11,307 bases of DNA from NCBI GenBank assembly GCA_041178545.1, contig JBEGVB010000107.1, forward strand, positions 1 to 11,307, in the 5' to 3' direction. Below the pieces are notes generated by a model. It worked only from the letters and a program-made list of their open reading frames with translations. It was not told the DNA's origin and did not search any database. Positions 1-8,800 of this stretch are shown here, piece after piece; position 1 is the first letter of the stretch; each line of letters opens with the position of its first letter. A program made the translations under genes and the position numbers. This DNA comes from JBEATZ01 sp041178545. Lineage in GTDB: Bacteria > Planctomycetota > UBA1135 > UBA2386.

Positions 1-998
1 TGCAGCAACCGCCGGTTGCCGCACCCGCTCCAGAGCCCGCACCACGCAGGGCCGAGGCACAGGAAGCGCGCAAGGAGCCCTGGCAGCCCCGCGAAGCGTT
101 TGCCCCGGCCACGCTGCAGGACCGGCGCGAGCCGGGTGAGGACACGGCCCCTCGGACCGAGGATGAAGGTCCCGCGGCCCGAGAGGACGGGGAACCCGGC
201 GGGCTTGGGCAGGATGGCGAGCGACGCCGCCGCCGTCGCCGCGGCAGGCGGCGTGGCCGCGGCCGCCGTGATGACGACCTTCCGTACCCGCCGCGCGAGG
301 GCAGCGACGGCGGTTCCGCTGCCGACGGTCCCGAGAGCGAGGTCGACGAGGACGTGCCCTTCGACGGGGCCGAGGCACCCGCCGCGCAGGACCGCGACAC
401 CGAGACCCGCACCCAGGAGACACGCCACCCACACCACGGCCGCGAACGCGACCGCTGGCGCGACGAGGACCGCGGCCGCCACGGCCGGGATGACCGACAG
501 CGCCATGGCGGTGGCCCACGCCAAGGGCACCCCTCGCACCCGCCGCGGGAGAGCACTCCGGTGGTCCCGCCAACCCCGGTGGCCACCGTGGCCGTGCTCG
601 TGGACCTCGTGGCGCTGGAGAACGAAGTGCGTGCGGCAGGCGGCGAAGTCGCCTTCCGCAAGCTGCTCACCCTCCTCGCCAACGGCAGGAAGGTGACCCG
701 GGCCATCTGCTACCTGCCCGAAGGCACCCCTGCACGTGGGTCCATCGCCGGCAGCGGGTTCCAGGTGCAGCCGCTCAACCACCCCGAGGACCTGCCCCTG
801 CGCGCTGCAGTCGATGCCGCGGAGCTTTCCTCCGACCTCGACGCCGTGCTGCTGGTCCCCGGCACCCACGGTCTGCTGGCCCTCGCCGACGTGCTGCGGG
901 ACAAGGGCGTGGTGGTCGAGACCGCGGGCTTCGACCCGGCAAGTGGTGCAGGCACCCGACACCGGCGCCTCGGCCGCGAGTCCATGTTCGTGCCGTGA
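1..998 (+). CDS. Arg-rich protein with degenerate C-terminal NYN/LabA-like domain (5' partial)
   Basis: The frame is open from base 3 to the TGA at 996-998, so the start lies outside the window; about 331 residues are visible. Residues 1-190 are low-complexity: a Pro/Ala/Glu stretch, an Arg/Gly tract at residues 74-89 (bases 222-269) followed by three Asp, then a His/Arg/Asp-rich stretch. Such tracts commonly bind RNA in RNase E-like and related proteins. From about residue 194 a compact alpha/beta domain begins with strand VAVLVD, whose Asp (bases 603-605) matches the first acidic residue of NYN/PIN-like nucleases. It ends with DAVLLVPGTHGLLAL, where family members usually have LvSGDxDF; here both Asp are missing. 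I infer an RNA-associated protein whose visible NYN-like domain is probably not a working nuclease. The family call is moderate; an intact domain could lie upstream, off the window. The gene is separated by 170 nt from the next one and is probably not in its operon. Confidence 0.6.
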   Translation, partial: QQPPVAAPAPEPAPRRAEAQEARKEPWQPREAFAPATLQDRREPGEDTAPRTEDEGPAAREDGEPGGLGQDGERRRRRRRGRRRGRGRRDDDLPYPPREGSDGGSAADGPESEVDEDVPFDGAEAPAAQDRDTETRTQETRHPHHGRERDRWRDEDRGRHGRDDRQRHGGGPRQGHPSHPPRESTPVVPPTPVATVAVLVDLVALENEVRAAGGEVAFRKLLTLLANGRKVTRAICYLPEGTPARGSIAGSGFQVQPLNHPEDLPLRAAVDAAELSSDLDAVLLVPGTHGLLALADVLRDKGVVVETAGFDPASGAGTRHRRLGRESMFVP

Positions 999-1004
999 GA
1001 CCTG

Positions 1005-1020
1005 CGTACGCTGCCGTACG
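1005..1020 (+). terminator. Possible hairpin after the NYN-like gene
   Basis: CGTACG at 1005-1010 and again at 1015-1020 flank CTGC. Because CGTACG is its own reverse complement, the two copies can pair as a 6-bp stem with a 4-base loop, starting 7 nt after the stop codon. No T-run follows, so it is not a classical intrinsic terminator. It could be a transcript 3'-end stabiliser or simply a chance repeat. Confidence 0.25.
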
Positions 1021-1052
1021 AGTGGTGCCGAGCGGACGGTGCCAACGGCAGC

Positions 1053-1061
1053 TGCTATGCT
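1053..1061 (+). promoter_or_regulatory. Weak extended -10 promoter candidate for the three-gene unit
   Basis: TGCTATGCT reads as an extended -10 element (TG, one base, then TATGCT, 4 of 6 matches to TATAAT). No convincing -35 box lies 16-18 nt upstream. It sits in the only gap ahead of the EF-hand and transglutaminase genes and would leave a leader of roughly 100 nt. An 8-bp palindrome, ACTGCAGT, at 1128-1135 lies in the same gap and could be an operator, but nothing else supports it. Promoter consensus is poorly known for this kind of organism. Confidence 0.2.
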
Positions 1062-1168
1062 TGGGCAACTCGGGCATGGACGCAGTGCGCCCCACCCGGG
1101 GACTCCGTGCAGCCCGCGACGGCAGCGACTGCAGTTGAGACGAATCGAGTGCCGATCCACGAAAGCGG

Positions 1169-2041
1169 ATGAACTTCCTCGCACGCATCGCTGCAGCAGC
1201 CGCACCGCACCTGCTGGCCCTGGCCGCATGCGCGACCGTGTCCGCACAGACGGTCCAGCAGCCCCAGCAGGCAGCGGCAAAGCCTGCCCAGGCCAGTACC
1301 CGCCGTGAGGTCGCCACCGCCAGCTACGACATCCAGAACAGCCGCCAGCTGTTCGCTGCCTGCGACCGCAACGGAGACGGCGACCTCGACCTCTTCGAGG
1401 CCGTGGACGCGATCGACAGCCTCGACGGCTCGCGCGAACGGTTCCGCCGCCTCGACCGCAACCGCAACGGATTCCTCGGCTTCAGCGAGTTCGACCGGCA
1501 CTTCCAGGACGTGGTTGTGCACGGCGGCACGATGCGCCTCTTCACGACGCGCCCGGTTGCGCTGATCGACCGCGAGGAAGCACGCTCGCAGGCACCGCGC
1601 CTGATGCAGCTGTTCGACCGCGACCGCAGCGGCGAGCTCTCGCAACCCGAGATCGCGCGCATGCTGGAGTACGCGAACCTGCCGCCGCCCCTGCTCAAGC
1701 AAGTCGACATCGACCGCAACCGGTCGGGCACGCTCTCCATGGAGGAGCTGACGCCGATCCTGCCCTTCCTGCAGCTGCCGGGCATCGAGCGGCAACAGGC
1801 CCCGCCCGGGGCCACCATCCTGCCCTCGCCCTTCGACTCGTGGGACCTCGACGCCTCGGGCGCAATCGACCCCTCCGAGCTCGGCCTCGCGCTGCGCCGC
1901 GTCGACCCGCAGCTCTCGCGCTGGGCGGAGTCGGTGATGCCGGGCCTCGACCGCAACAAGGACTGGCGACTGAGCGGCGAGGAACTGCGCGGCCAGGAGC
2001 CGAAGGCTCCTCCTGTGGCGGACGCGACGCAGCGGCGATAA
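1169..2041 (+). CDS. Exported protein with six EF-hand calcium-binding loops
   Basis: A 290-residue protein. The N-terminus has a hydrophobic segment (about residues 7-24) with two possible processing sites: a lipobox-like LAAC at 18-21 and a signal peptidase I site VSA|Q after residue 26. Six 12-residue EF-hand loops follow at 66-77, 96-107, 150-161, 182-193, 226-237 and 261-272, each with Asp at position 1, Asp/Asn at 3, an oxygen ligand at 5 and Glu at 12. They fall into three pairs about 30-35 residues apart, as EF-hands normally pair. The sixth has Trp where Gly is usual at position 6, so its calcium affinity may differ. Loops 1-4 and 6 have Arg at position 2. The ATG at 1169 is the first possible start after an in-frame TGA at 1136-1138; no strong Shine-Dalgarno site is visible. 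It is the first gene of the operon-like unit, and calcium binding in the envelope or outside the cell is the likely role. No enzyme domain is seen. Confidence 0.88.
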   Translation: MNFLARIAAAAAPHLLALAACATVSAQTVQQPQQAAAKPAQASTRREVATASYDIQNSRQLFAACDRNGDGDLDLFEAVDAIDSLDGSRERFRRLDRNRNGFLGFSEFDRHFQDVVVHGGTMRLFTTRPVALIDREEARSQAPRLMQLFDRDRSGELSQPEIARMLEYANLPPPLLKQVDIDRNRSGTLSMEELTPILPFLQLPGIERQQAPPGATILPSPFDSWDLDASGAIDPSELGLALRRVDPQLSRWAESVMPGLDRNKDWRLSGEELRGQEPKAPPVADATQRR

Positions 2042-2050
2042 ACCACTCGG

Positions 2051-5000
2051 GTGAAGCCCGCCTCGTTGCGCACAGCGCTTGCAGCGCTGTTCCTCGCCCT
2101 CCTGTCGGCCCCGGCAGCCGTGGCCCAGCAACAGGACCCGTCTCCTGCTGCGCTCCCCGAACAGACTGCGCTCGCGCTCAAGGCAGCCACCCGCTACCGC
2201 GAGGCCACTGCAGCACTTGCGGCCTTGGCGACGACCAGTGCCGCGGCGCCAGGCGCAGGGAGGAACGAAGCCGCACTCGTCGAGACCTGGATGACGATGG
2301 CCGTCGAGCTGTGGGGCCAGCAGCCGGACAGCGGCGAACTCACCCGCTCGCTTGATGGACTGCGAGGGACCCCGCTCGCGGCACGCATCCCGTCGCTGCG
2401 GGACCGGCTCGGCATGTTGCAGCTCAGCCATGCGGCACGCACAGGCACCACCGGTATCGGTGCCCTTGCCAACGACCTGGGCATGGTGCGGGAATGGTGG
2501 GTCCTCGGACCGTTCGACAACGAACGCGGCAAGGGCCATGCGCGAAAGCTGCCTGCAGAGCAGGGATTCGACCCGGGCGCGCAGTTCGACGGCAAGAGAC
2601 GCAAGGTCTCGTGGCGACTCCTGCCCGAGCTCGCCGTCGACGGCATCCTCCCGGTCGGGGAACTGGTGCGCCCCGCGGAACAGGCAAGCTGCCTCCTCGC
2701 GACCGCAGTCCACTCGGCATCGACACAGCCTGCAGCACTCCTGCTGGGCTCCTCCGGCAGCCACCGGGTCCTGCTGAACGGCACCGTGGTCGGTGAGCGA
2801 GAGGTCGAACGGAGCTTCCGCCCCGACCAGGACGGGATGGCCCTCACCCTGCGCGAGGGGTGGAACCTGCTGGTGGTCAAGGTGAGCCACCAGGAGGGCG
2901 CCGGGTATGCCGCAATGGTGCGGTTGCGTGGCACCGACGGCAGCCCGCTCACCGGGGTGCGGACCAGCGCTGCAGAAGCCGACCTGCGGACGGCTGCGGC
3001 CAAGGTCGATGACGCTCCTGCAGCTGAGTCCACGGCACCAGACCTCGGTGCCCGTAGCACCCTTGCGGGGCTCGCCAGCGCCGGCGACGGCGCTGCGAAG
3101 TTCCGCCTTGCCTGGCTGCTGCATGTTGCCGACGTGGACGGCGAACAGGGGCGCGAGGACGTGTTGCTCGCCACGGCCGCTGCCGAGGCACTGCCCACGC
3201 TCGCGGAGGCACCGTTCCTGCTCGCCCGCACGAGGGTCAAGCAACGGGCCAGCCGTGCAGACCGCGACGACAACCCCCGCCGCGCCGACCTGGAGCGGGT
3301 GCTCGCAATCGCACCCGACCACGTCGAGGCCATGCTCCAGCTCGCGGCCATCGACCTCGAGTCGGCAATGCTGGCCGCACCAGCACGCGCCCGCGTCGAA
3401 CAGGCCCTGCAGGTGGCACCGCAGAGCACCGTGGCAAGGGCGATGCTTGCCGAGGTCCTCGTGGCCCAGGACCAGGACGCACTGGGCTGGCGGTTGCTCC
3501 GCCAGTTGCGACTCGAGGACTGCCCGGTGGACTTCCTGCCGCGCCTTGCGACGCTGCAGCAGGAACAGGACGAGGACGAGGATGCGCTCGAGACGCTGCA
3601 GCGACTCGGCACCGTGTCGGCCTCGGCACAGCACCAGTTGCAGTTGGTCGACCGCCTGCTGGACTCAGGGCGGGAGGAACAGGCGCTCGAACGGTTGCGC
3701 AACCTCGTCGCACAGGCTCCCCTGCTCCGGTCCCCGCGCCGCGTGCTTGCTGCCCACCATGCAGGCCACGGCAGGGTCGACGAGGCACTCAAGGTGTGGG
3801 CCGACTGGCTCGCGGTGTGCCCGGACGACGAGTCCGCGCTGTTGGAGTGCAGTGCCCTGCACCGGCTCGCAGGCGACACGGACCGCCAGCTCGAGACCCT
3901 TCGAGACGCACTCGAACTGAACCCCAACCTGCGCGAACAGCAACGCTACCTCGAGTTCCTCGCGGCCGAACAGGTCCCCTTCCACGAACCCTTCCGCATC
4001 GACGACGCGACCTTGGCTGCAGCCGACAAGGGCCCGCCCGAGGATGCAGCTTCCGCGCGCGACCCGCTCCACCACGTGCTGCAGCAGCACGTGGTCAAGG
4101 CGCACCGCAACGGGACCACGAGCACCTACGTGCGCGACGTGGTCCGCGTGCTGAATGACGAGGGTGCACGGCGACTCGAGCGCTGGTCACTCCCCCACTA
4201 CGCAGGTGAGCAGCGCGCACGCATCCTGGCATGCACGGTGCGCAAGGCCGATGGTCGCGTGGAGCGCCCCCGCGTGAGCGGCGGCACGGTAGGTCTCGGC
4301 GGACTCGCTGCAGGCGACGTGGTGGACGTGGAGGGACGAATCGACGACGTGGCACCGGGCTTCTTCGGCGACTACTTCGGGCTGGAGCACTGGTTCACCA
4401 GCATGCACGGGGTGCCCCTCGCACTCTCGGTGCTCACGGTGACTGCAGATGCCGGGCGCGACTACCGCTGGCAAGCGCGCGGCGGCGTCCCCGAGCCCTC
4501 GGTACGCACCGGCACCGACGGTTCCACGACGTGGAGCTGGCGCGTCGAGAACCTCGCAAGATGGGTCGACGAGCCGCGTCGGCCGTCACCCAAGGAGACC
4601 GAGCCCCTGGTTCGCATCACGACGCACGCGGAGTGGGACAACTTCAGCAGCTGGTGGTGGAACCTGACGCGCAACCAGATCGTCGTCACGCCGGAGATGC
4701 GGCAGAAGGTGCGCGAGCTGACCGCCGGGGCGACCGACGATGCCATGCGCATCGCAGCGGTCTACGACTTCGTGACCAACGAGGTCCGCTACGAGGCGTG
4801 GGAGTTCGGTGTCCATGGGTACAAGCCCTACAGCACCGACGTCATCTACGAGCGCCGTCACGGCGACTGCAAGGACAAGGCACTGCTGCTGTGCGCAATG
4901 CTGGGAGAACTGGGCATTGAGGCCCACCCCGTGATCATCCATGCCGACGAGCTGCGGTCCGAGGACGACCTCACGCTCCCCCTCGTCAGTCACTTCAACC

Positions 5001-5815
5001 ACTGCATCGCCTGGCTGCCGCGGGGTGCAGCGGCCACGGGCGGGTTCCTCGACGCAACTGCCACGCTGCACCCGCCGGACACCGTGCCCGAGATGGACCA
5101 GGGGGCGCGGGTGCTGGTGGTCGAGCAGGGCAAGGCCGTGCTGCGGGAAGTGCCTTGGACGACGCCTGGGGCGAACCAGGACCTGGAGACGGTTGCCGCG
5201 GAGTTGGACGCAGACGGCAGCGCACGGGTGACCGTCGAGTTCGCGCCGAGCGGCAACCAGGGTGCCATGCTCCGCAACCTGCTCGCGAGCGAGCCCGCGA
5301 GACGGGCCGAACTGGTGGAGCGCATGCTGCTGGAGTCCTTCGGCAAGGTGACCGTGGAGGAGGTGACTGCAAGCGAGGTCGAACAGTTGCTGACTCCCGT
5401 CACCCTGCGCGCACGCTTCCGTGCAGTCGAGTTGGCACGCAAGCAGGGCGAGGGCCTGCTGCTGCCGGGAGCGATCGGCAGGCAGAGCTGGGTGGAACTG
5501 GCATCCGAGCCGGAGCGCAGGCACCCGCTGGTCCTCGGCGTCCCACGTGGCGACCGGCAGACCATCCGCTGGCGACTGCCCAAGGGCATGAATGCTGCGG
5601 AACTGCCGGCACCCGTTGCGCTGGAGACCACGTTCGCGAGTTTCCGCAGGACATGGCGCCGCGAGGGAGACGAGGTGGTGGTCGAACGCGAGCTGCAGCT
5701 CCGCAGGCCCCGCATCCTGCCGACCGAGTACACCGCCTTCCGCGAGTTCACTGCCAGCGTGCAGGAAGCGGATGCCCAGCGGCTGCAGGTCGTTCCCGCC
5801 AAGGAGGTCAGGTGA
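2051..5815 (+). CDS. Exported TPR / DUF3857-like / transglutaminase-like protein with intact catalytic triad
   Basis: A 1254-residue protein starting at GTG, 9 nt after the EF-hand gene. A signal peptide (residues 1-25, cleavage AVA|QQQ) indicates export. Domains in order: a beta-sandwich at about 148-296 with WWVLGPFDN, an LNG turn and a GWNLLVVKV strand, resembling galactose-binding-like folds; an alpha-helical TPR-type region at about 345-640; a DUF3857-like beta domain at about 670-830; a transglutaminase-like core at about 885-1005; and a beta-rich C-terminal region resembling the domain that usually follows DUF3857. The core shows HGDCKDKA with Cys940 (bases 4868-4870), FNHC with His984, and FLDATA with Asp1001, the expected Cys-His-Asp triad. 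Members of this superfamily act as cysteine peptidases, transglutaminases or amidases; the substrate cannot be told from the sequence. The start codon lacks a clear ribosome binding site, so translation may depend on the gene upstream. It ends in a 4-nt overlap with its paralogue. Confidence 0.87.
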   Translation: MKPASLRTALAALFLALLSAPAAVAQQQDPSPAALPEQTALALKAATRYREATAALAALATTSAAAPGAGRNEAALVETWMTMAVELWGQQPDSGELTRSLDGLRGTPLAARIPSLRDRLGMLQLSHAARTGTTGIGALANDLGMVREWWVLGPFDNERGKGHARKLPAEQGFDPGAQFDGKRRKVSWRLLPELAVDGILPVGELVRPAEQASCLLATAVHSASTQPAALLLGSSGSHRVLLNGTVVGEREVERSFRPDQDGMALTLREGWNLLVVKVSHQEGAGYAAMVRLRGTDGSPLTGVRTSAAEADLRTAAAKVDDAPAAESTAPDLGARSTLAGLASAGDGAAKFRLAWLLHVADVDGEQGREDVLLATAAAEALPTLAEAPFLLARTRVKQRASRADRDDNPRRADLERVLAIAPDHVEAMLQLAAIDLESAMLAAPARARVEQALQVAPQSTVARAMLAEVLVAQDQDALGWRLLRQLRLEDCPVDFLPRLATLQQEQDEDEDALETLQRLGTVSASAQHQLQLVDRLLDSGREEQALERLRNLVAQAPLLRSPRRVLAAHHAGHGRVDEALKVWADWLAVCPDDESALLECSALHRLAGDTDRQLETLRDALELNPNLREQQRYLEFLAAEQVPFHEPFRIDDATLAAADKGPPEDAASARDPLHHVLQQHVVKAHRNGTTSTYVRDVVRVLNDEGARRLERWSLPHYAGEQRARILACTVRKADGRVERPRVSGGTVGLGGLAAGDVVDVEGRIDDVAPGFFGDYFGLEHWFTSMHGVPLALSVLTVTADAGRDYRWQARGGVPEPSVRTGTDGSTTWSWRVENLARWVDEPRRPSPKETEPLVRITTHAEWDNFSSWWWNLTRNQIVVTPEMRQKVRELTAGATDDAMRIAAVYDFVTNEVRYEAWEFGVHGYKPYSTDVIYERRHGDCKDKALLLCAMLGELGIEAHPVIIHADELRSEDDLTLPLVSHFNHCIAWLPRGAAATGGFLDATATLHPPDTVPEMDQGARVLVVEQGKAVLREVPWTTPGANQDLETVAAELDADGSARVTVEFAPSGNQGAMLRNLLASEPARRAELVERMLLESFGKVTVEEVTASEVEQLLTPVTLRARFRAVELARKQGEGLLLPGAIGRQSWVELASEPERRHPLVLGVPRGDRQTIRWRLPKGMNAAELPAPVALETTFASFRRTWRREGDEVVVERELQLRRPRILPTEYTAFREFTASVQEADAQRLQVVPAKEVR
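5801..5807 (+). promoter_or_regulatory. Ribosome binding site fixing the GTG start at 5812
   Basis: AAGGAGG lies inside the last codons of the upstream transglutaminase-like gene, 4 nt before the GTG at 5812. It is the strongest Shine-Dalgarno site in the window with a start placed to use it. It decides the start of the next gene: the same frame is open back to at least 5155, but that extension has no signal peptide and overlaps the upstream gene, whereas the GTG begins a good signal peptide. Confidence 0.8.
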
Positions 5816-8800
5816 AACGCTTTCTCGCAACGTCCTTCACGCTGGTCGCGGGCGCCCTCGTCCTCGCACAACAGCAGCAACCCGACACCGAGGCCGTGGC
5901 ACGCGCCCTCGTGACCTCGCTGGCGCCCGAACGCGACGACCCTGATGCCGCAATCAGGTCCCTCGTCGAGACCGCACTGGCACGAGGCGACAAGTTGGGG
6001 GCCCTGTTGCTGAGGGAGGCGATCGCAAGAACCGACGCGCTCCAGTCGCCAGCCCAGTTGCTGGCGCTGCTGCCTGCAGAGCCCGCACCAGCCATCCGGT
6101 TGCCGGTCGCCCACCTGCGCCTGCGGCTGCAGGCAGCTGCTGGCGTGACGGGACCGCTTGTGGATCCATGGGCCGGGGATGCATCCAGCCTGCTGGTGGT
6201 GGGCCCGTTCGGCGACCACGGCGACCACTGGAACCACGTGCCGTTCCCCCCGGAGGCACGATTCCCGCGCCTCGGCGAGGCACTTGCCGGCCGCGGCAGG
6301 ACGGTCACGGCTCGGGTCCTCGTACGCGAGACACTGCAGCGCACGGTCAACCTGACCGACCCCAAGCTCGTGCTCAGCGGCTGCTGGTACGCCCTCCACC
6401 GGGTGCGCACCGACAATCCCGTGGTCGGGTTCGCCGAGGTGGAGTGCGCGAACGGCGCCTTCGAGCTGTTCGTCAACGGCAGGATCGTGGCCTCCGTCGA
6501 CCCCGCACTCACGCCGGGAACCCACGCCCGCCACGCGCCGGTCCGTTTCCTGCCGGGCGAGAACCACGTCGTGCTCAAGACCTGTACCAATGGCGCCCAT
6601 GTCGTGGCCCTTCGCTACGTGGGTGCGGACGGCGGCCGCCTCGACGGACTGGTCGAGGTGGATGCCTCCGCCGAGCCCGCACCCCACGTCGCGCCAGACG
6701 ATGCTGGGGCACCTGTGTGGGACGACGGCCTTGCAGCCTTGCTGACTGCCTCCCAGTCCTCCGAGTGGGCCCTCGCCGCCGCAGCTGCCGTGGCCCAGCG
6801 GCTCGACCGCGAGGAGGACCTGTTGGCTCTCGCCGACATTGCCACGAGCGCCCAGGTGCGCGAGCCGCAGCCGGCACTGGTTCTCGCCGGCGTGCTGCGC
6901 GCTGCATCGGACCTGCCCGAGGAGCAACGCCGTGCCCGTGCCGCGCAGCTCGAGGAACTGGCACTGGCAGCGCTGCCCACCCACCACCATGCGGCGGTGC
7001 GTGCCCGCGTGCGCCAGCTCGAGGATGCCGACCAGCGGGAACAGGCGGTGCGGTTGCTGCGGGCACAGGCCGAGGCCGGCCATGCCGGCCCCGCGACCTA
7101 CTCCTCGTGGCAAGCAGCCCTGCGCAGGCTGCGGTTCACGGCTGAGGAACAGCCGCTGCTCGCGGCATGGGCTGCTGCGTGCCCGGGCGACCCACGCCCG
7201 CGCGGCATGACGGCAAACCTCCTCGCATCACAAGGCAACGCGCGCGGCGCCGTCGCACAGCTGCGTGCAGCGCTCGCGGCGCGACCCGACCACGAGCCTG
7301 CTGCCCAGAGCCTGTTCCAGATGGCGCTCGACTGCCAGGACGAGGCATTGGCCCGCGAAGCCCTCGATGCCTGGTTCCCGGCCAACCGATTCCCCGGCGA
7401 GCCGCCGCTCCAGTTGCTGATGGCGCGTGCAGCACTCGCGAGGAGGCTGGGTGACGAAGCCTCGCTGCGCAGTGCGCTGGAAGCGCTCGGCGCGAGCCCC
7501 GCGGCAGACGCGGACATCCAGCGCGCGCTGGGCGAACGACTGCTGCAGCTCGGGGACGATGCGGCGGCACTTGCCGCGTGGGACCGCAGTCTCGCCCTGC
7601 GCGGTGACCAGTTCGGGCTCCGTGCCGTGGTCGCAGGCGTGGCGGGACCTGAGGACCCTTGGGCCCACTTCGCACGCTTCCGTCGCGACGGACTCGCCGC
7701 GGCACGCGCACACCAGTCCGGACCGCAGGATGCATCGGCACCCACCACCGCGGTTCTCGACCAGATGATCGTCGAGGTCTTCCCCGACGGCAGCCAGGTG
7801 CAGGAAGTGCACATGGTGCGAAGGGTCAACGACCTCGCCGGCGTGGAGGCCACCAAGGACGCGCGCGAAGCCGCAGCTGCAGACGAACTGCTGTTGATCC
7901 GCACCCTCGGCACCGACGGGACCACGGCAACGCCCGTGCGCCTCGACGAGGGGTTCAGCATGACGCGCCTGGAGCCGGGTGCCTTTGTCGAGTTCCGGTA
8001 CCGCAACCACCGAGCGAGTACGCGGCCCGACCCGCAGCAGCCGTTGACCTTCCTCTTCCGTTCCGAGGACGAGCCGTACGGCCTCTCCGAGCTCGTGCTC
8101 GTCCTCCACGAGGATTCGCCCGGCGAGCTCCGCACCCGCGGCCTCGATGCACCCAGCGAGGAGCTCGACCTCGGGGACGGGCGCCGCGCCCTCGTCTTCC
8201 GTGCCGAGAAGGTCGACCGGTTGCCCACGGAACGCGCCACGCCGCCCGTGCAAGAGCTGGTGCCCGTTGCCGGCTGGGGCGAGGACGGTGCGATGGGTGC
8301 CGTCGCGCGCGCGTCGCGCCGCGCCCTGGTGCGGGCCACGCGCCCCTCGTTGCAGGTGCGACGCACCACGGAGGAGGCACTGGCTGGCGTCGAGGACCCT
8401 GCTGCGAAGGTGCTTGCGCTGCATGAGCACTGCCACCGCGAGGTCCGCGACGGGTCCTCGTCCAGCCCCACGGAGACCGTGCTGCGCGGACAGGGTGACC
8501 GCTTCGGCCTGTTCGTCTCGATGCTGCGTGCAGCAGGCATCCCGCACCGACTCGGTTTCGCCGAGGGCGAGCGCGAGGAACTCGGCTCCGGGGAAGCGCC
8601 GTTGTTCGACCAGGACGACCCCTTCCAGGTGCCTTGCGCGGTGGTCCCCGTGCCTGGCCGTGAGCCACTGTGGTTCTTCGCGGACGCACCCCGGTACTAC
8701 CCTGCAGGCTGGGTGCAGGGCAGTCGCTTCGGTGCGCGGGCGCTGCTGTGCGACGAGGACGGATTCGAGCTGGTGCGGGTGCCGCAGTCGGCAGAGGCAT

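Noticed and set aside
16..696. Alternative + strand frame over the Arg-rich region
   Set aside because: It gives an Arg/Thr/Ala-rich product with no domain, while the frame ending at 998 continues into a folded NYN-like domain.
1055..3634. A very long open frame on the - strand, opposite the EF-hand and first transglutaminase-like genes
   Set aside because: High-GC coding sequence routinely leaves the opposite strand open. The translation is rich in Arg, Cys, His and Gln without recognisable domains, while the + strand genes have clear motifs.
5155..5811. N-terminal extension of the second transglutaminase-like protein
   Set aside because: It would overlap the previous gene by more than 650 nt, its sequence is Arg/Gly-rich shadow sequence, and the GTG at 5812 has both a strong ribosome binding site and a signal peptide.
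4990..7113. A second long - strand open frame across the junction of the two transglutaminase-like genes
   Set aside because: It lies opposite two well-supported genes, has no recognisable domain and shows low-complexity composition.
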